A DNA stretch of 64,000 nt, from positions 13,475,524-13,539,523 of the forward strand of contig CM022679.1 of assembly GCA_012295275.1 (NCBI GenBank), in the 5' to 3' direction. Of the stretch, positions 39,746 through 45,902 are shown piece by piece. The first letter of the stretch is position 1, and every line of letters starts with the position of its first letter. The DNA comes from Chrysomallon squamiferum. Lineage: Eukaryota; Mollusca; Gastropoda; Neomphalida; Peltospiridae. The notes under the pieces were generated by a model, which searched no databases, was not told the origin of the DNA, and was given only the letters and a program-made list of their open reading frames with translations. The position numbers were made by a program, and so were the translations under genes.

Positions 39746-42512
39746 TCGTAATCATTAATAATAATAAAATAATACTGTTTGAAACCACCATTTTATGTTT
39801 ACCCCACCATTAACTGGATTCGTACATGATGGAGCGATGTTGACATTATGCTGTATTTGTTTAAAAGAAACTTACCTATGTGATGATATCATGACTCTCA
39901 CAAAAAGGCAATCTTTTGTTATTATACTGCATTATTAACACTGGATAGATAAAAAAAAAATTAAAAATTCTAATTAAACAAAACTTGGGAATATTCAGAA
40001 TATATTTAACCTATTTCTTCATATTATTGAGATTTTACAGTAATTTATTCTTTTTATTTATTATTTATCAATATACAAAATCCCCTTCCCCCCAAAAAAA
40101 ACTAACAAAAGGAAAGAGCGACTCTGCTTATCTCTCTATAAGCTTACTTTTTATTTGCAAAATATATTTGTGCCTATCAAATAAATATATAACTATAAAT
40201 ACAATGCTTTAGATAATGCTGCATTAATAATTCAACATTAACCAAATTTTATAAGGAATTTTTTTTTGCATGATGTAACCATTGTTGTTCCCATTTGCAG
40301 ACTGCAAGTACAATGGGCATTGTTATGACATAAACCAGACGGTTGAATTCGGATGTGCTAACTACACCTGTATGGAAAGACATGATAACTCATGTCAGCG
40401 TGTTGGTATGATCAGAACAAGTGTAGGTGTGTATTACATAGCAAAAATATATGTATTTTATTTTATATTACTACCATCTTCATATTATCATGCAGTTATC
40501 AAAGTCACCATAATCATCATTATTGTTAGCAGCAGTAGTAGTAGCAGTAATAGTAGTTTTAATTCTATATTTTATATTTTAAAATTGTATATCTTTCAGT
40601 ATTGTGTCTTTATGTGTGCATATGTGTGTATGTATGTATGTACATGGTTGTGTGTGTATCACGTTAATTAGTACTTTTTTCTCTTCTCTTAAAGCAGTTT
40701 ACAAACACACAGTTATCTTACTTATTCATTGTGGGGTTGTTTTGGATTGTTTTTTTTTTTTTTTTTGTTAATCTGTACTGCTATGGACTTTTAACTAGTT
40801 CAGTAACAGGCTTTACAAGATAGTATTGAAACAATTATAAAATCTTTCGTAATATACACGTACATTTTATCATTGTTTCAGGCTGTCCACATATGTCAAA
40901 GGACCAATGTGTGCCTGCTGGCAGCACTGTGGAAATCAATTGTGCCGTATACAAATGTCGAGTTACAAAAACATCCACAACGTACACTCGTGGGCTAAGA
41001 GTAATAACTGCAGGTACAGCTTTCGTTTTGTTCTTTTATTTTAACTACACTTAGGCAAATGAGACAAACATCTGATTTTGTTTTTCTTACACAAAGATTT
41101 TATTTAAAAATATGTTAATGTTAATTCTGACAGAAACGATATCCACTGAATGAATTCATTTATGTCTATGGTTACCACTTGGCAATCAAGTGTTACTGCC
41201 TCATTTCAAAAAAACTAGTTACAGCCATGATAATGATAAATAAGGTGAATGACAAGTACTGTACTGTAAGCTGTAGTCATCTGGTTATATCTGGTTATAA
41301 TATGAATTTTTGAGATTTCCACAATCAATTTGCATCTCTGCCTCATTTGACTTTTTCTCTTTTTTAACAATCAGTATCTCATAAGAGAAACAATGGAAGC
41401 TGTTGATATTGTTCTTTCAGGTTCATGCAAGGATGGATATTAAAGATTTATTGTTAACAGTATCACATGCAGAAATGACAGCTAGTTTCCGTTCTAAAAA
41501 TCATCATTATATAACAATATATTTCACAGCATCGAATTTTAGAAACATGGTCAGGTACATATACACATACACATTCATTCATTTAGATATGTGTTGCCAG
41601 AAAGTTACTTTTTACCACATTTTTATTTAATATGCAATATTAAGAATATTTAATACATGTAAAGTTTTGAAAACATAAAACTGTTTTCTTTATTACAGGA
41701 TGTCGCACCCATGGCAAATGTTTGAAAGCAAATGCAACACAGCAGTTTGGCTGTAATGTATATAAATGTGTTGAGAAGCAATTATCACCAGGAAGATTAC
41801 AGAGTCGAACAGAAATCATTTCCTATGGTAAGTCAGTGACATCTTCAAATATTGGTTGGTGAACATCTGTGACTACATTGTCTGTTCTTGAATAGTAGAT
41901 AAACTGATTATTTTCGTCTTAAAGTCAAGGTTGCATCACAGATTAGCTCGTACTCTTTTCACATTATGGTCAAGGTTGTCTCATTAACACCCATTGCCTA
42001 TTTAGTTAACACATTCTCTGTCTCACAGTTTATCATAAAAATAATGCATCGTTAAGTGTAACAAAATGTATTTCTGTTTTATCAGGCTATTTCTACTTCT
42101 AGCAGTACTTTGCTACTTCTTCTTTTACAATAGTAATGACTACTGGCTAACAGTACCTCTGCTTCTAATACTAAAACTACTTCAGTTACTACTACAACTA
42201 CCCTTGCTACTACAAGAATGTTTCTACTAATACTGCCATGTTTAGTCATTATCATCATTGTCATCAGGAGCATCTTCATTATTGTTGTTGTTGTTGTTGT
42301 TGTTGTTACTGTTGTTATTATTATTAAGTATATTATTATTCTGTGTTTTAGGATGCAAAAGTGATGAAGGAAAATGTTATAAGCCTGATTCTAAAGAAAA
42401 ATATAAGCGTAATGTACTGTACGAAGGTACCAACTATACTTGTGATTGTCAATGTAAACGCAATGGAAAATATTCAAAACATGATTGTAAGAACTGCATA
42501 CCATTAAAATAG
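5709..42512 (+). CDS. Multi-exon secreted ApeC-domain protein with 23 Cys-rich half-VWC-like modules (27 exons)
   Basis: I joined 27 plus-strand exons whose junctions all fall in phase 1. Together they give 3672 bases, about 1223 residues and one stop codon at 42510-42512. Order: signal peptide (exon 1), four Cys-rich modules (exons 2-5), an ApeC domain (exons 6-8), then nineteen modules (exons 9-27). ApeC is known from apextrins and related invertebrate immune proteins; amphioxus members bind bacterial peptidoglycan. The modules have the spacing C-x(3-7)-G-x-C-x(9-14)-C-x3-Y/A-x-C, which resembles the N-terminal half of a VWC or SVWC domain. Many carry an NET or NAT glycosylation sequon. A secreted recognition or matrix-like protein is inferred. 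The weakest link is the 14-kb intron from exon 12 to exon 13, which holds minus-strand receptor genes. Two separate genes would be the alternative, but the first half lacks a stop and the second half lacks a signal peptide. Confidence 0.6.
6314..6454 (+). CDS. Exon 2: Cys-rich module 1 (VWC-like)
   Basis: Acceptor is ttgcag and donor is G-gtaacc; the exon is 47 codons, phase 1-1. The stretch CSCYMNGVYYDEGDEW closely resembles the start of a VWC/SVWC domain (C-x-x-G-x-x-Y-x-x-G-x-x-W), followed by C-x3-Y-x-C. It has the most VWC-like spacing of all the modules. Confidence 0.8.
6830..6943 (+). CDS. Exon 3: Cys-rich module 2
   Basis: Acceptor is gacag and donor is G-gtagct; 38 codons, phase 1-1. 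It has the standard module core GCNFKGVC, HNETW, then C-x3-Y-x-C, with an N-glycosylation sequon (NET). Confidence 0.85.
7208..7359. repeat. Tandem duplication of a 76-bp unit in intron 3
   Basis: Two adjacent near-identical copies contain acaaatacattttgtttttg and gactgatctttatattcac. The surrounding intron is CA/TATG rich. Confidence 0.9.
7683..7799 (+). CDS. Exon 4: Cys-rich module 3
   Basis: Acceptor is ccgcag and donor is G-gtaagt; 39 codons, phase 1-1. The core is GCATRKGDC..LCDTYEC plus one extra Cys (GSCYT). The 52-bp minisatellite begins within about 20 bp of its donor. Confidence 0.82.
7815..9395. repeat. 52-bp minisatellite in intron 4, about 30 units
   Basis: The unit runs aatctaaaatac, then ttctgcatacgtccaagtg, then tttgttatttgtcaacatg. 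It is homogenised in the centre (8650-9110) and more diverged at the edges. The array starts about 20 bp after the exon 4 donor, so it originated in the proximal intron. No spacers are present, so it is not a CRISPR array. Confidence 0.97.
9823..9945 (+). CDS. Exon 5: Cys-rich module 4
   Basis: Acceptor is tttaag and donor is G-gtaaaa; 41 codons, phase 1-1. The core is GCKAKNDVC, FWHDECAVYQC. It is the last module before the ApeC domain. Confidence 0.82.
10197..10375. repeat. Degenerate CTATACTA-type repeat in intron 5
   Basis: Imperfect reiteration of ctatact, ctgtact and ctatgct. No gene signal. Confidence 0.75.
10565..10852 (+). CDS. Exon 6: ApeC domain, first part
   Basis: Acceptor is gtcag and donor is G-gtaacc; 96 codons, phase 1-1. 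It shows the ApeC hallmark order WPRGEYAL, GCP, FCVHDE, then W-x-x-GKYCIL..CPKGF completed by the next exon. The match is to the family pattern as I know it, not to a database search. Confidence 0.85.
11050..11138. repeat. (AAT)n then (AAAT)n microsatellite in intron 6
   Basis: About 20 AAT units are followed by AAAT units. The rest of intron 6 (10853-12550) is AT-rich with no further signal that I can support. Confidence 0.92.
12551..12769 (+). CDS. Exon 7: ApeC domain, middle part
   Basis: Acceptor is ttgaag and donor is G-gtaaaa; 73 codons, phase 1-1. It holds GF-QEG, the LPDGVF motif, the diagnostic FCCRYDG followed by PIVLP and PFALF, then CQEV. These are the conserved ApeC core elements in the expected order. 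Confidence 0.88.
13103..13246 (+). CDS. Exon 8: ApeC domain, last part
   Basis: Acceptor is tttcag and donor is G-gtgtgt; 48 codons, phase 1-1. It continues GMTYKIEFFSHDD and ends YVCYYSPVMCG. With exons 6 and 7 it makes about 217 residues, the usual length of an ApeC domain. Confidence 0.82.
13526..13642 (+). CDS. Exon 9: Cys-rich module 5
   Basis: Acceptor is ataag and donor is G-gttagt; 39 codons, phase 1-1. It starts GCVNGDE and continues KSCVKYQC. Only three Cys are present; the usual GxC cysteine is missing. Confidence 0.78.
14247..14396 (+). CDS. Exon 10: Cys-rich module 6
   Basis: Acceptor is ttccag and donor is G-gtaact; 50 codons, phase 1-1. The core is GCKIEGKDQC, ENETW, ACFTKQC. 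A decayed copy with the middle shifted out of frame lies at 47575-47712. Confidence 0.83.
14444..14925. repeat. Trinucleotide-rich tract (ACT, TTA, CTG) filling intron 10
   Basis: Long runs of imperfect ACT and ATT triplets occupy most of the intron up to the exon 11 acceptor. The frames of Thr, Leu or Tyr across it are repeat artefacts. Confidence 0.9.
14936..15055 (+). CDS. Exon 11: Cys-rich module 7
   Basis: Acceptor is attcag and donor is G-gtgtgt; 40 codons, phase 1-1. The core is ECRDGEYC, GCYSAQC. This exon has no counterpart in the downstream duplicate that carries copies of exons 10 and 12. Confidence 0.8.
16375..16612 (-). mobile_element. Relic resembling the C-terminal part of a MULE-type transposase
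   Basis: A GC-richer island on the minus strand encodes CEGWNNMFFNLVGYYHP, close to the EGWNxxFxxLVGxxHP motif near the C-terminus of MULE-like transposases (family recognition, not a search). The frame lacks the rest of the enzyme. The matching position in the downstream duplicate (about 49020-49110) lacks this sequence, so it inserted into the 14-17 kb copy only, or was lost from the other. Confidence 0.4.
17006..17122 (+). CDS. Exon 12: Cys-rich module 8
   Basis: Acceptor is atcag and donor is G-gtgggt; 39 codons, phase 1-1. The core is ACSDGYGHC, KGCMELKC, SKC. Two nearly identical intact copies lie downstream at 50619 and 63701. It is the last module before the intron that hosts receptor copies A and B. 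Confidence 0.8.
18575..18990 (-). CDS. Receptor A, cytoplasmic tail exon
   Basis: Acceptor is tttctag; the exon runs to a stop at 18575-18577, about 138 codons. The tail is polar and Ser/Asp/Asn rich (ESQTEAGDGAGDTDT, SQEISETDEDH, NSRNRNR), with no death domain that I can see. It is probably disordered. Short acidic Gln/Glu motifs could be TRAF-type docking sites, but no perfect PxQxT is present. Copies B and C share it. Confidence 0.72.
18575..21284 (-). CDS. Receptor copy A: BCMA/TACI-like small transmembrane receptor, four coding exons
   Basis: Minus-strand exons at 21111-21284, 20733-20759, 20338-20529 and 18575-18990 join in phase 1 with GT-AG sites. The product has a compact Cys-rich ectodomain, a 9-residue linker, a transmembrane helix and a polar tail. 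It is about 265 residues if translation starts at the Met in the first coding exon. The ectodomain pattern (C-x4-C-x8-C-x6-C-x2-C-x3-C, then FPxxC-x2-YC) is reminiscent of the single CRD of BCMA or TACI in the TNF-receptor superfamily. The BAFF-binding DxL motif is not evident. No signal-peptide exon was found; BCMA and TACI also lack one, so a type III topology is possible. The gene lies inside intron 12 of the plus-strand gene, antisense to it. Upstream promoter units carry kappaB-like sites. Family assignment is inference. Confidence 0.6.
20261..20337 (-). other. Possible retained-intron alternative C-terminus of receptor A
   Basis: If the donor at 20336-20337 is not used, the frame continues SEFTDVYPQLSKSENT.. 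to a stop at 20261. The same extension (EFTYLYFQLSKSENT) stays open in copy C. It would give a short-tailed isoform with a YxxL motif. Conservation could simply reflect recent duplication. Confidence 0.35.
20338..20529 (-). CDS. Receptor A, transmembrane exon
   Basis: Acceptor is atttcag and donor is GAAA-gtgagt; 64 codons, phase 1-1. It starts DRPQCTEDLYK, then a hydrophobic helix of about 23 residues (LIITACLLAACAILLALAI..), then a basic stop-transfer ERRKQYK and an acidic/basic juxtamembrane segment. Confidence 0.75.
20733..20759 (-). CDS. Receptor A, 27-nt linker microexon
   Basis: Acceptor is gtttcag and donor is AAAG-gtagat; it encodes DFLVNQTIK in phase 1-1. Equivalent 27-nt exons occur in copies B and C at the same relative place, which supports it despite its size. 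Confidence 0.7.
21111..21284 (-). CDS. Receptor A, ectodomain CRD exon
   Basis: Acceptor is ttttcag and donor is G-gtaggt; 58 codons, phase 1-1. It includes DKMTSGKTFRCGHDIC, EQYC, CYYCKDIC and FPQQCIHYC, eight Cys in all. The only in-frame Met is four codons in and may be the start. Confidence 0.72.
22056..22077 (-). promoter_or_regulatory. TATA-like box plus kappaB-like site, unit A1
   Basis: On the minus strand a perfect kappaB consensus (GGGAAATTCC, 22068-22077) is followed 3 bp later by CTATTTATATC (plus strand TATAAATAG). About 113 bp further downstream on the minus strand is a splice donor (GTTAACAG-gtaact, exon edge at 21943). This order of kappaB, TATA, leader and donor suggests a promoter with a non-coding first exon for receptor A. 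The plus strand also reads as a canonical TATAAATAG, so orientation rests on the downstream gene and donor. Confidence 0.5.
23195..23213 (-). promoter_or_regulatory. TATA-like box with degenerate kappaB site, unit A2
   Basis: TATAAATAG (plus) is followed by GGAATTTCT, one mismatch from the kappaB half pattern. A minus-strand donor (CATCCAA-gtaagt) lies about 100 bp downstream, with the exon edge at 23096. Confidence 0.4.
24158..24180 (-). promoter_or_regulatory. TATA-like box with near-kappaB site, unit A3
   Basis: TATAAAATAG is followed by AGAATTTCCC. This is a close duplicate of unit A1, with the same minus-strand donor (GTTAACAG-gtaact) about 112 bp downstream at 24046. Confidence 0.42.
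24865..24883 (-). promoter_or_regulatory. TATA-like box with degenerate kappaB site, unit A4
   Basis: This is a duplicate of unit A2. The donor edge is at 24776 (CATCCAA-gtaagt on minus). Confidence 0.4.
25137..25160 (-). promoter_or_regulatory. TATA-like box with perfect kappaB site, unit A5
   Basis: TATAAATAG is followed by GGGAATTTCC (25151-25160), a perfect 10-bp kappaB consensus. The donor edge is near 25026 (CATCCAA-gtaggt on minus). It is the outermost unit of the array for copy A. Confidence 0.45.
25540..25860. repeat. Inverted relative of the 57.5-59.1 kb repeats
   Basis: T-rich sequence with gttatctgtcctgaagctg, then tatttgcagacatgactag, reads as the reverse complement of elements near 58270-58330 and 58890-58940. 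A second inverted relative is at 30000-30310. Confidence 0.6.
27861..27905. repeat. (GT)n microsatellite
   Basis: About 22 GT units lie within copy B. The matching place in copies A and C has only a short tatatacatg stretch. Confidence 0.95.
28316..28446. repeat. (ATTT)n tract
   Basis: An ATTT/TATT tract sits in the intron between microexon and CRD of copy B. Similar tracts occupy the same intron in copy A (20870-20955) and copy C (54010-54115, 54672-54728). Confidence 0.9.
29474..29680. repeat. Compound foldback: P-Q followed by P'-Q' (inverted)
   Basis: Segment P contains ttcaggtaatatgtatatta (itself a dyad, tcaggtaata..tattacctga). Segment Q contains acctggtcatacagattaac. Both recur in inverted form, but in the order P' then Q', separated by an AT tract. 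It could form alternative hairpins or be the core of a small foldback element. Confidence 0.75.
30000..30310. repeat. Inverted relative of repeats at 57.5-58.9 kb
   Basis: The strings accatcatttgttaactta and gaatatcttacaaaataata are the reverse complement of sequences at about 57590-57640, 58075-58125 and 58700-58745. Confidence 0.7.
31217..31342 (+). CDS. Exon 13: Cys-rich module 9
   Basis: Acceptor is tacag and donor is G-gtaaga; 42 codons, phase 1-1. The core is GCSFNGKCY, YSCSKFTC. Its last 13 bases and donor are amplified in the 37-bp minisatellite that follows immediately. Confidence 0.8.
31331..32036 (+). repeat. 37-bp minisatellite that amplifies the exon 13 splice donor
   Basis: About 19 units of the form gactgttagcaaaggtaag, then agagttgatagaatttca. 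The first unit overlaps the last bases of exon 13 and its donor (GTTAGCAAAG-gtaaga). Every unit thus carries a potential acceptor (atttcag), a 13-nt segment and, in most units, an intact donor (AAAG-gtaag). Some units have AAATGTAAG or AAAGATAAG instead, which destroys or changes the donor. Confidence 0.97.
32502..32615 (+). CDS. Exon 14: Cys-rich module 10
   Basis: Acceptor is cacag and donor is G-gtaaaa; 38 codons, phase 1-1. The core is GCLDYNGKC, NNCVTYEC. Confidence 0.83.
33203..33328 (+). CDS. Exon 15: Cys-rich module 11
   Basis: Acceptor is tttag and donor is G-gtaatc; 42 codons, phase 1-1. The core is GCLWHGKCYDANSEW, RCSTYNC, with NCT and NGT sequons. Confidence 0.84.
33374..33427. 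repeat. (CTA)n/(TTA)n microsatellite just after exon 15
   Basis: A triplet tract about 45 bp past the exon 15 donor. Confidence 0.92.
33825..33938 (+). CDS. Exon 16: Cys-rich module 12
   Basis: Acceptor is gaag and donor is G-gtaagt; 38 codons, phase 1-1. The core is GCKFNDKC, YNCVTYLC, plus an extra Cys (SACG). Confidence 0.82.
34020..34290. repeat. Compound TTA, TTG, TTTA microsatellite cluster
   Basis: (ATT)n, (GTT)n, poly-T, CAT repeats and (TTTA)n follow each other in intron 16. Confidence 0.9.
34974..35105 (+). CDS. Exon 17: Cys-rich module 13 (supercycle position 1)
   Basis: Acceptor is tttag and donor is G-gtaatt; 44 codons, phase 1-1. The core is GCKNPNTGKCVAENAT, GCNTYKC, KKGY. 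It is paralogous to exons 21 and 25. Confidence 0.84.
35160..35400. other. GC-richer unclassified segment in intron 17
   Basis: This segment is clearly less AT-rich than its surroundings. It contains gcgtagcatgggc near 35174 and a related inverted string (cccacgctacac) near 35297. It may be a small non-autonomous element. I see no coding frame or tRNA promoter boxes that I would defend. Confidence 0.3.
35802..35927 (+). CDS. Exon 18: Cys-rich module 14 (supercycle position 2)
   Basis: Acceptor is ttcag and donor is G-gtgaga; 42 codons, phase 1-1. The core is GCTYKKKCYKQNET, FGCQTYIC, ending SSYG. It is paralogous to exons 22 and 26. Confidence 0.84.
36347..36466 (+). CDS. Exon 19: Cys-rich module 15 (supercycle position 3)
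   Basis: Acceptor is ttaag and donor is A-gtaagt; 40 codons, phase 1-1. The core is GCKYKGVCYKANETF, GCRKKAC, ending YKIVSL. It is paralogous to exon 23. The split codon becomes Asn in exon 20. Confidence 0.84.
36513..36662. repeat. (TAA)n and (TAG)n microsatellites in intron 19
   Basis: TAA units are followed by a long run of AGT units with GCA interruptions. Confidence 0.92.
37755..37880 (+). CDS. Exon 20: Cys-rich module 16 (supercycle position 4)
   Basis: Acceptor is tgcag and donor is G-gtgtgt; 42 codons, phase 1-1. The core is CMYNGHCYEMNQS, RCTNYTC, ERHDNSCQRVGM. It is nearly identical to exon 24. Confidence 0.84.
38166..38297 (+). CDS. Exon 21: Cys-rich module 17 (supercycle position 1)
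   Basis: Acceptor is ttcag and donor is G-gtatgt; 44 codons, phase 1-1. The core is ACTHPTEDKCVPANAT, HCATYKC. It matches exons 17 and 25. Confidence 0.83.
38619..38668. repeat. (AT)n microsatellite in intron 21
   Basis: About 20 AT units with one GT interruption. Confidence 0.93.
38796..38924 (+). CDS. Exon 22: Cys-rich module 18 (supercycle position 2)
   Basis: Acceptor is tacag and donor is G-gtaagt; 43 codons, phase 1-1. The core is GCIYKGKCYKLNET, NCIIFKC, with SGRIQS before DSYG. It matches exons 18 and 26. Confidence 0.83.
39411..39455. repeat. (ATT)n abutting the exon 23 acceptor
   Basis: Fourteen or so ATT units run up to the acceptor (TTAAAG), so this microsatellite forms the 3' end of intron 22 in place of a normal pyrimidine tract. 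Confidence 0.92.
39459..39578 (+). CDS. Exon 23: Cys-rich module 19 (supercycle position 3)
   Basis: Acceptor is aaag and donor is A-gtaaga; 40 codons, phase 1-1. The core is GCKRNGHCRKANETF, GCSKKAC, ending YKIVSL. It matches exon 19, including the unusual A at the split codon. Confidence 0.83.
40301..40426 (+). CDS. Exon 24: Cys-rich module 20 (supercycle position 4)
   Basis: Acceptor is tgcag and donor is G-gtgtgt; 42 codons, phase 1-1. The core is CKYNGHCYDINQT, GCANYTC, ERHDNSCQRVGM. It is nearly identical to exon 20. Confidence 0.84.
40882..41013 (+). CDS. Exon 25: Cys-rich module 21 (supercycle position 1)
   Basis: Acceptor is ttcag and donor is G-gtacag; 44 codons, phase 1-1. The core is GCPHMSKDQCVPAGST, NCAVYKC. 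It matches exons 17 and 21. Confidence 0.83.
41421..41461 (+). pseudogene. Decayed module exon between exons 25 and 26
   Basis: A good acceptor (tctttcag) is followed in the expected phase by GSCKDGY and then a stop codon. The opening resembles other modules (ACSDGY in exon 12), but no second half or donor in frame is visible. Inclusion would truncate the protein, so it is presumably skipped. It could also be a chance match. Confidence 0.35.
41699..41827 (+). CDS. Exon 26: Cys-rich module 22 (supercycle position 2)
   Basis: Acceptor is tacag and donor is G-gtaagt; 43 codons, phase 1-1. The core is GCRTHGKCLKANAT, FGCNVYKC, with PGRLQS before ISYG. It matches exons 18 and 22. Confidence 0.84.
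42352..42512 (+). CDS. Exon 27: terminal Cys-rich module and stop
   Basis: Acceptor is tttag. It encodes GCKSDEGKCYKPDSKEK, then a Cys cluster (CDCQC..DC..C) and ends IPLK followed by TAG. The C-terminal cysteine spacing differs from the internal modules, as expected for a cap. A polyadenylation signal lies about 50 bp downstream. Confidence 0.82.
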
Positions 42513-42559
42513 TCTCCAGCTATACTTAAGTTGTATATCAATATTTTATGATTGTTAAA

Positions 42560-42565
42560 AATAAA
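42560..42565 (+). terminator. Candidate polyadenylation signal AATAAA
   Basis: This is the first AATAAA after the stop at 42512. It lies next to a GAAT/AAAT microsatellite, so the hexamer count downstream is inflated by the repeat. Confidence 0.5.
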
Positions 42566-42585
42566 TATATGAATGAATGAATGAA

Positions 42586-42619
<34 letters not shown>

Positions 42620-44039
42620 TAAAAAGTAAGAAAAATGAAATGTAACTAAACAGTAATGATGACTGTAACTGAATTAACTGTTATTGTTATCGTTATTTTA
42701 TTATTATTATTATTATTATTACTGTTATTATTATTTAGTGTGTTTGTTTTGTTCTTTTTTGGGGGGGAGGTTAGAAATAAATAAATAAATAATCTTTTAT
42801 CAAAAAGAATGAAAAATGGAGGGAAAAAAGCCAGTTACAATATTATTTTTTCAAACGGGAATCATAGATGATATATAACAGATACACCACTGATTTGCCT
42901 GAACTCTTGGTTTCAAAGCCATCCCGAATTATACCTAATTCAGAATCGAAAAATGTCACAGTAATAATTCAACAATACATCTTTGAACAACTCCGCTTTC
43001 CTAGAACACAATTCAAGATAAAACTAATATTTATTCCTTAAATAAAATTCGTTAATACAAATGGTACAAATTTATTAATATTGGCTCCATAAATAAAAAA
43101 AGAGATTATTAATTAAAAGTTTAGTTCAGATGTTCGATTGTAATTTTGCCACTTCTGGTCTAAAGAGGTTCCGGACCATTGATCCGGGAAATTGATCGTG
43201 TAGCTGTTTATTGTTCTTTTCATATGATAAACATTTTTGTTATTTATTTAAACGATATTTTAATATTATTTTAGGTGGTGGTATTTCATAAGCAATGTTA
43301 GCAGATTGAAACAACATTTTAAAGTATATTTTCACCTACACGTTACTTCATTATTTCTGCTATATTCATTATGACACACCTGCTGACTTCATGTCTTGCT
43401 GCCAGTTATTAGGTTTATGATACGGCCGAGTCATTACATTAAAATTAATCCTAAAACTGTTGATCATTATTTTGTTTAGGTTAGGGGATTATATATATAT
43501 ATATTAAAAAGTTAAATAAATAATATTTAGTTAAATATCAGTAATAAACCTAGTATAATTTAGATTAAAGTAAAACAGGAATAAACTTTAAAAATTAATG
43601 TCCAATCTTTTTCTTCGTCGTCTTTCTTTTTTTTTTTTTTTCTTTTTTTCCCTAATTTTTCATTACAGAACACTAATTGTTAATACATTTTTAATGATGA
43701 AATTTTAAAAACTGTAAATGACAATAAAACTCATTCTCTTAAGGATTATTTGATGATTTTTATTTTAATTTATTTTATTATATTGTCTTTTATTGTTTAA
43801 TTGTTTTAAAAATAAACGTAGCAAGGACCGACGCATGTAAATCAAGAGGAGACCACTCCTGATACGTCAGGAAGATATATTTTTATATTTCTCAAATAAC
43901 GAGCGATTTCACAGTTTTCATTTTACAGGACAAAACTACCTGGGGCGTGGTTGGGGAACTTGCGCAAGGTTCTCTAATCTCAGGAATTTTTATATCGCGG
44001 AGAGTGATCTCCCCTATTTCGTGGCCATGACGTCTTTTT

Positions 44040-44071
<32 letters not shown>

Positions 44072-44276
44072 TTGTTCATACATACATACATACATACATA
44101 CATAAACATACAAATAAAAGGAAAAAGGAAAAATATTTTTAAAATAATTAATTCTTAAATTTTCCACATTTATCTGTTAAATTATAGTTCACATCAAACA
44201 TTTCAGAATCATTTCATTTTATTTTTTATTTTTTTTTATTTTTATTTTTTAGGGGGAAGGTTAGGAGATATTATCA

Positions 44277-44312
<36 letters not shown>

Positions 44313-45816
44313 AGTACGGATGCACGTTTCACATTGGTGGCGGGTACACTATGCTTTAGGACAATAAAAACAACATATGTCAGTCTTAATGCTACAAAAA
44401 ATAATAATGTAAAAGATGTGAAATACGAAATAAAGAAACAACTGCAGTAATGTTTCAAGTGTTGATGTTTTCAATATTTTGACAGAGAAAGAGAGAGAGA
44501 GAGAGAGAGATGTTAATAAAATACATATCTATGCTATGCTCTTGAAAACTACTAGACTTATCGTTACAAATCCTAGCAAACGTAATTTCAGATTCATGCA
44601 GTGTAATAAAAAACTATAATTAAAAAAAGACTGATTAATGAAAAAAATTGATTGAAATAAAAAGCAGTGAAATTTTATATATCGTGTCTGCTTAATAAAA
44701 TTGTTAATAATGAACAGTTAGGTCTTATTTGTAAAAAGCAATTCGGTTATATATATATAATAATAAAAAAAAATAAAAAAATAAAACTTTATTAAATGTA
44801 AATAATTATTAAATAAAAGCTTTAACATTTAGAAACCATCATAGACTACATAGATACATGCAGAATTTTTGAAAAGGGAACGATATAACGGTGACATATA
44901 AATATAAAAAATACAATACAATATAATAAAATAAATAGTAATAATAATAATAACTGAAGTAGTAATAATAATAGTAGCAGTAATATTAGCATTACTTATC
45001 ATGATGTCGATAATAAATAAATATATAATTTTTATTTAATTTTTAATTCATTTATTTTATTTTGTTTTATTTGTTTTAAATTTTTTTTATTTCTTAGTGT
45101 TTTTGACAAAAACAAATAAACTGTTTAGAAACTAACTATTACAGTAACATCAGTCTTCACATATTTCAGTCTGACAAAAATTAAATTAGGTGTCTTCTGT
45201 CAGAATTCACAAATGTTAGAAATCGCCAAAAGATTTAAAACTTAGGAGTAAGTAAACGTTTTATGTTATAAATGAGAAATTATAATAGCTCATTGTTATT
45301 ATCCCCCTTGTTGAAAATGTTAGGAAGTCGAAGTTCAGGAAATAGCTTGTCTTTCCAGTTTCTTATCTCTGGACTAGTTTGCGATGTTTGAAAACCTCTA
45401 TCTGATTTCCTAAGCTTTAACACACTATAATATTAAAACGGTTGAATCCCAACTAATTTAGTCGAAATTTTCCGAAAACAAAATTCTCTTATTGTTCTTT
45501 TTCTGTTCTTATTATTTTAAGTAACAAAATATAAAATACATTTTAGTGAACTTGTTTCACTGATGTTAAAACCGTAAACAGAGATACTGTAAACGTATTT
45601 TCAATCAATAAGATTACATAAATAAATAAATAAATACCTGAAAGTTCTCATTTATGATGGCGTTTGTTCGTTTATGTCGAATCACCTAGCGACGCTATAT
45701 ATATGACGTCAACAGTGATTAGTGACTTCGTAAGTAGAAATACATCTGCAAAAAACAACAACTAAATGTTAGCTAGCCACATTAAAACTGCGATGTCCAG
45801 TGACTGCAGTAAAATT

Positions 45817-45902
<86 letters not shown>

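Noticed and set aside
43820-44050. Possible spliceosomal snRNA in a GC-richer patch
   Set aside because: I compared it with remembered U1, U2, U4, U5, U11 and U12 features and found no convincing Sm site plus stem pattern.
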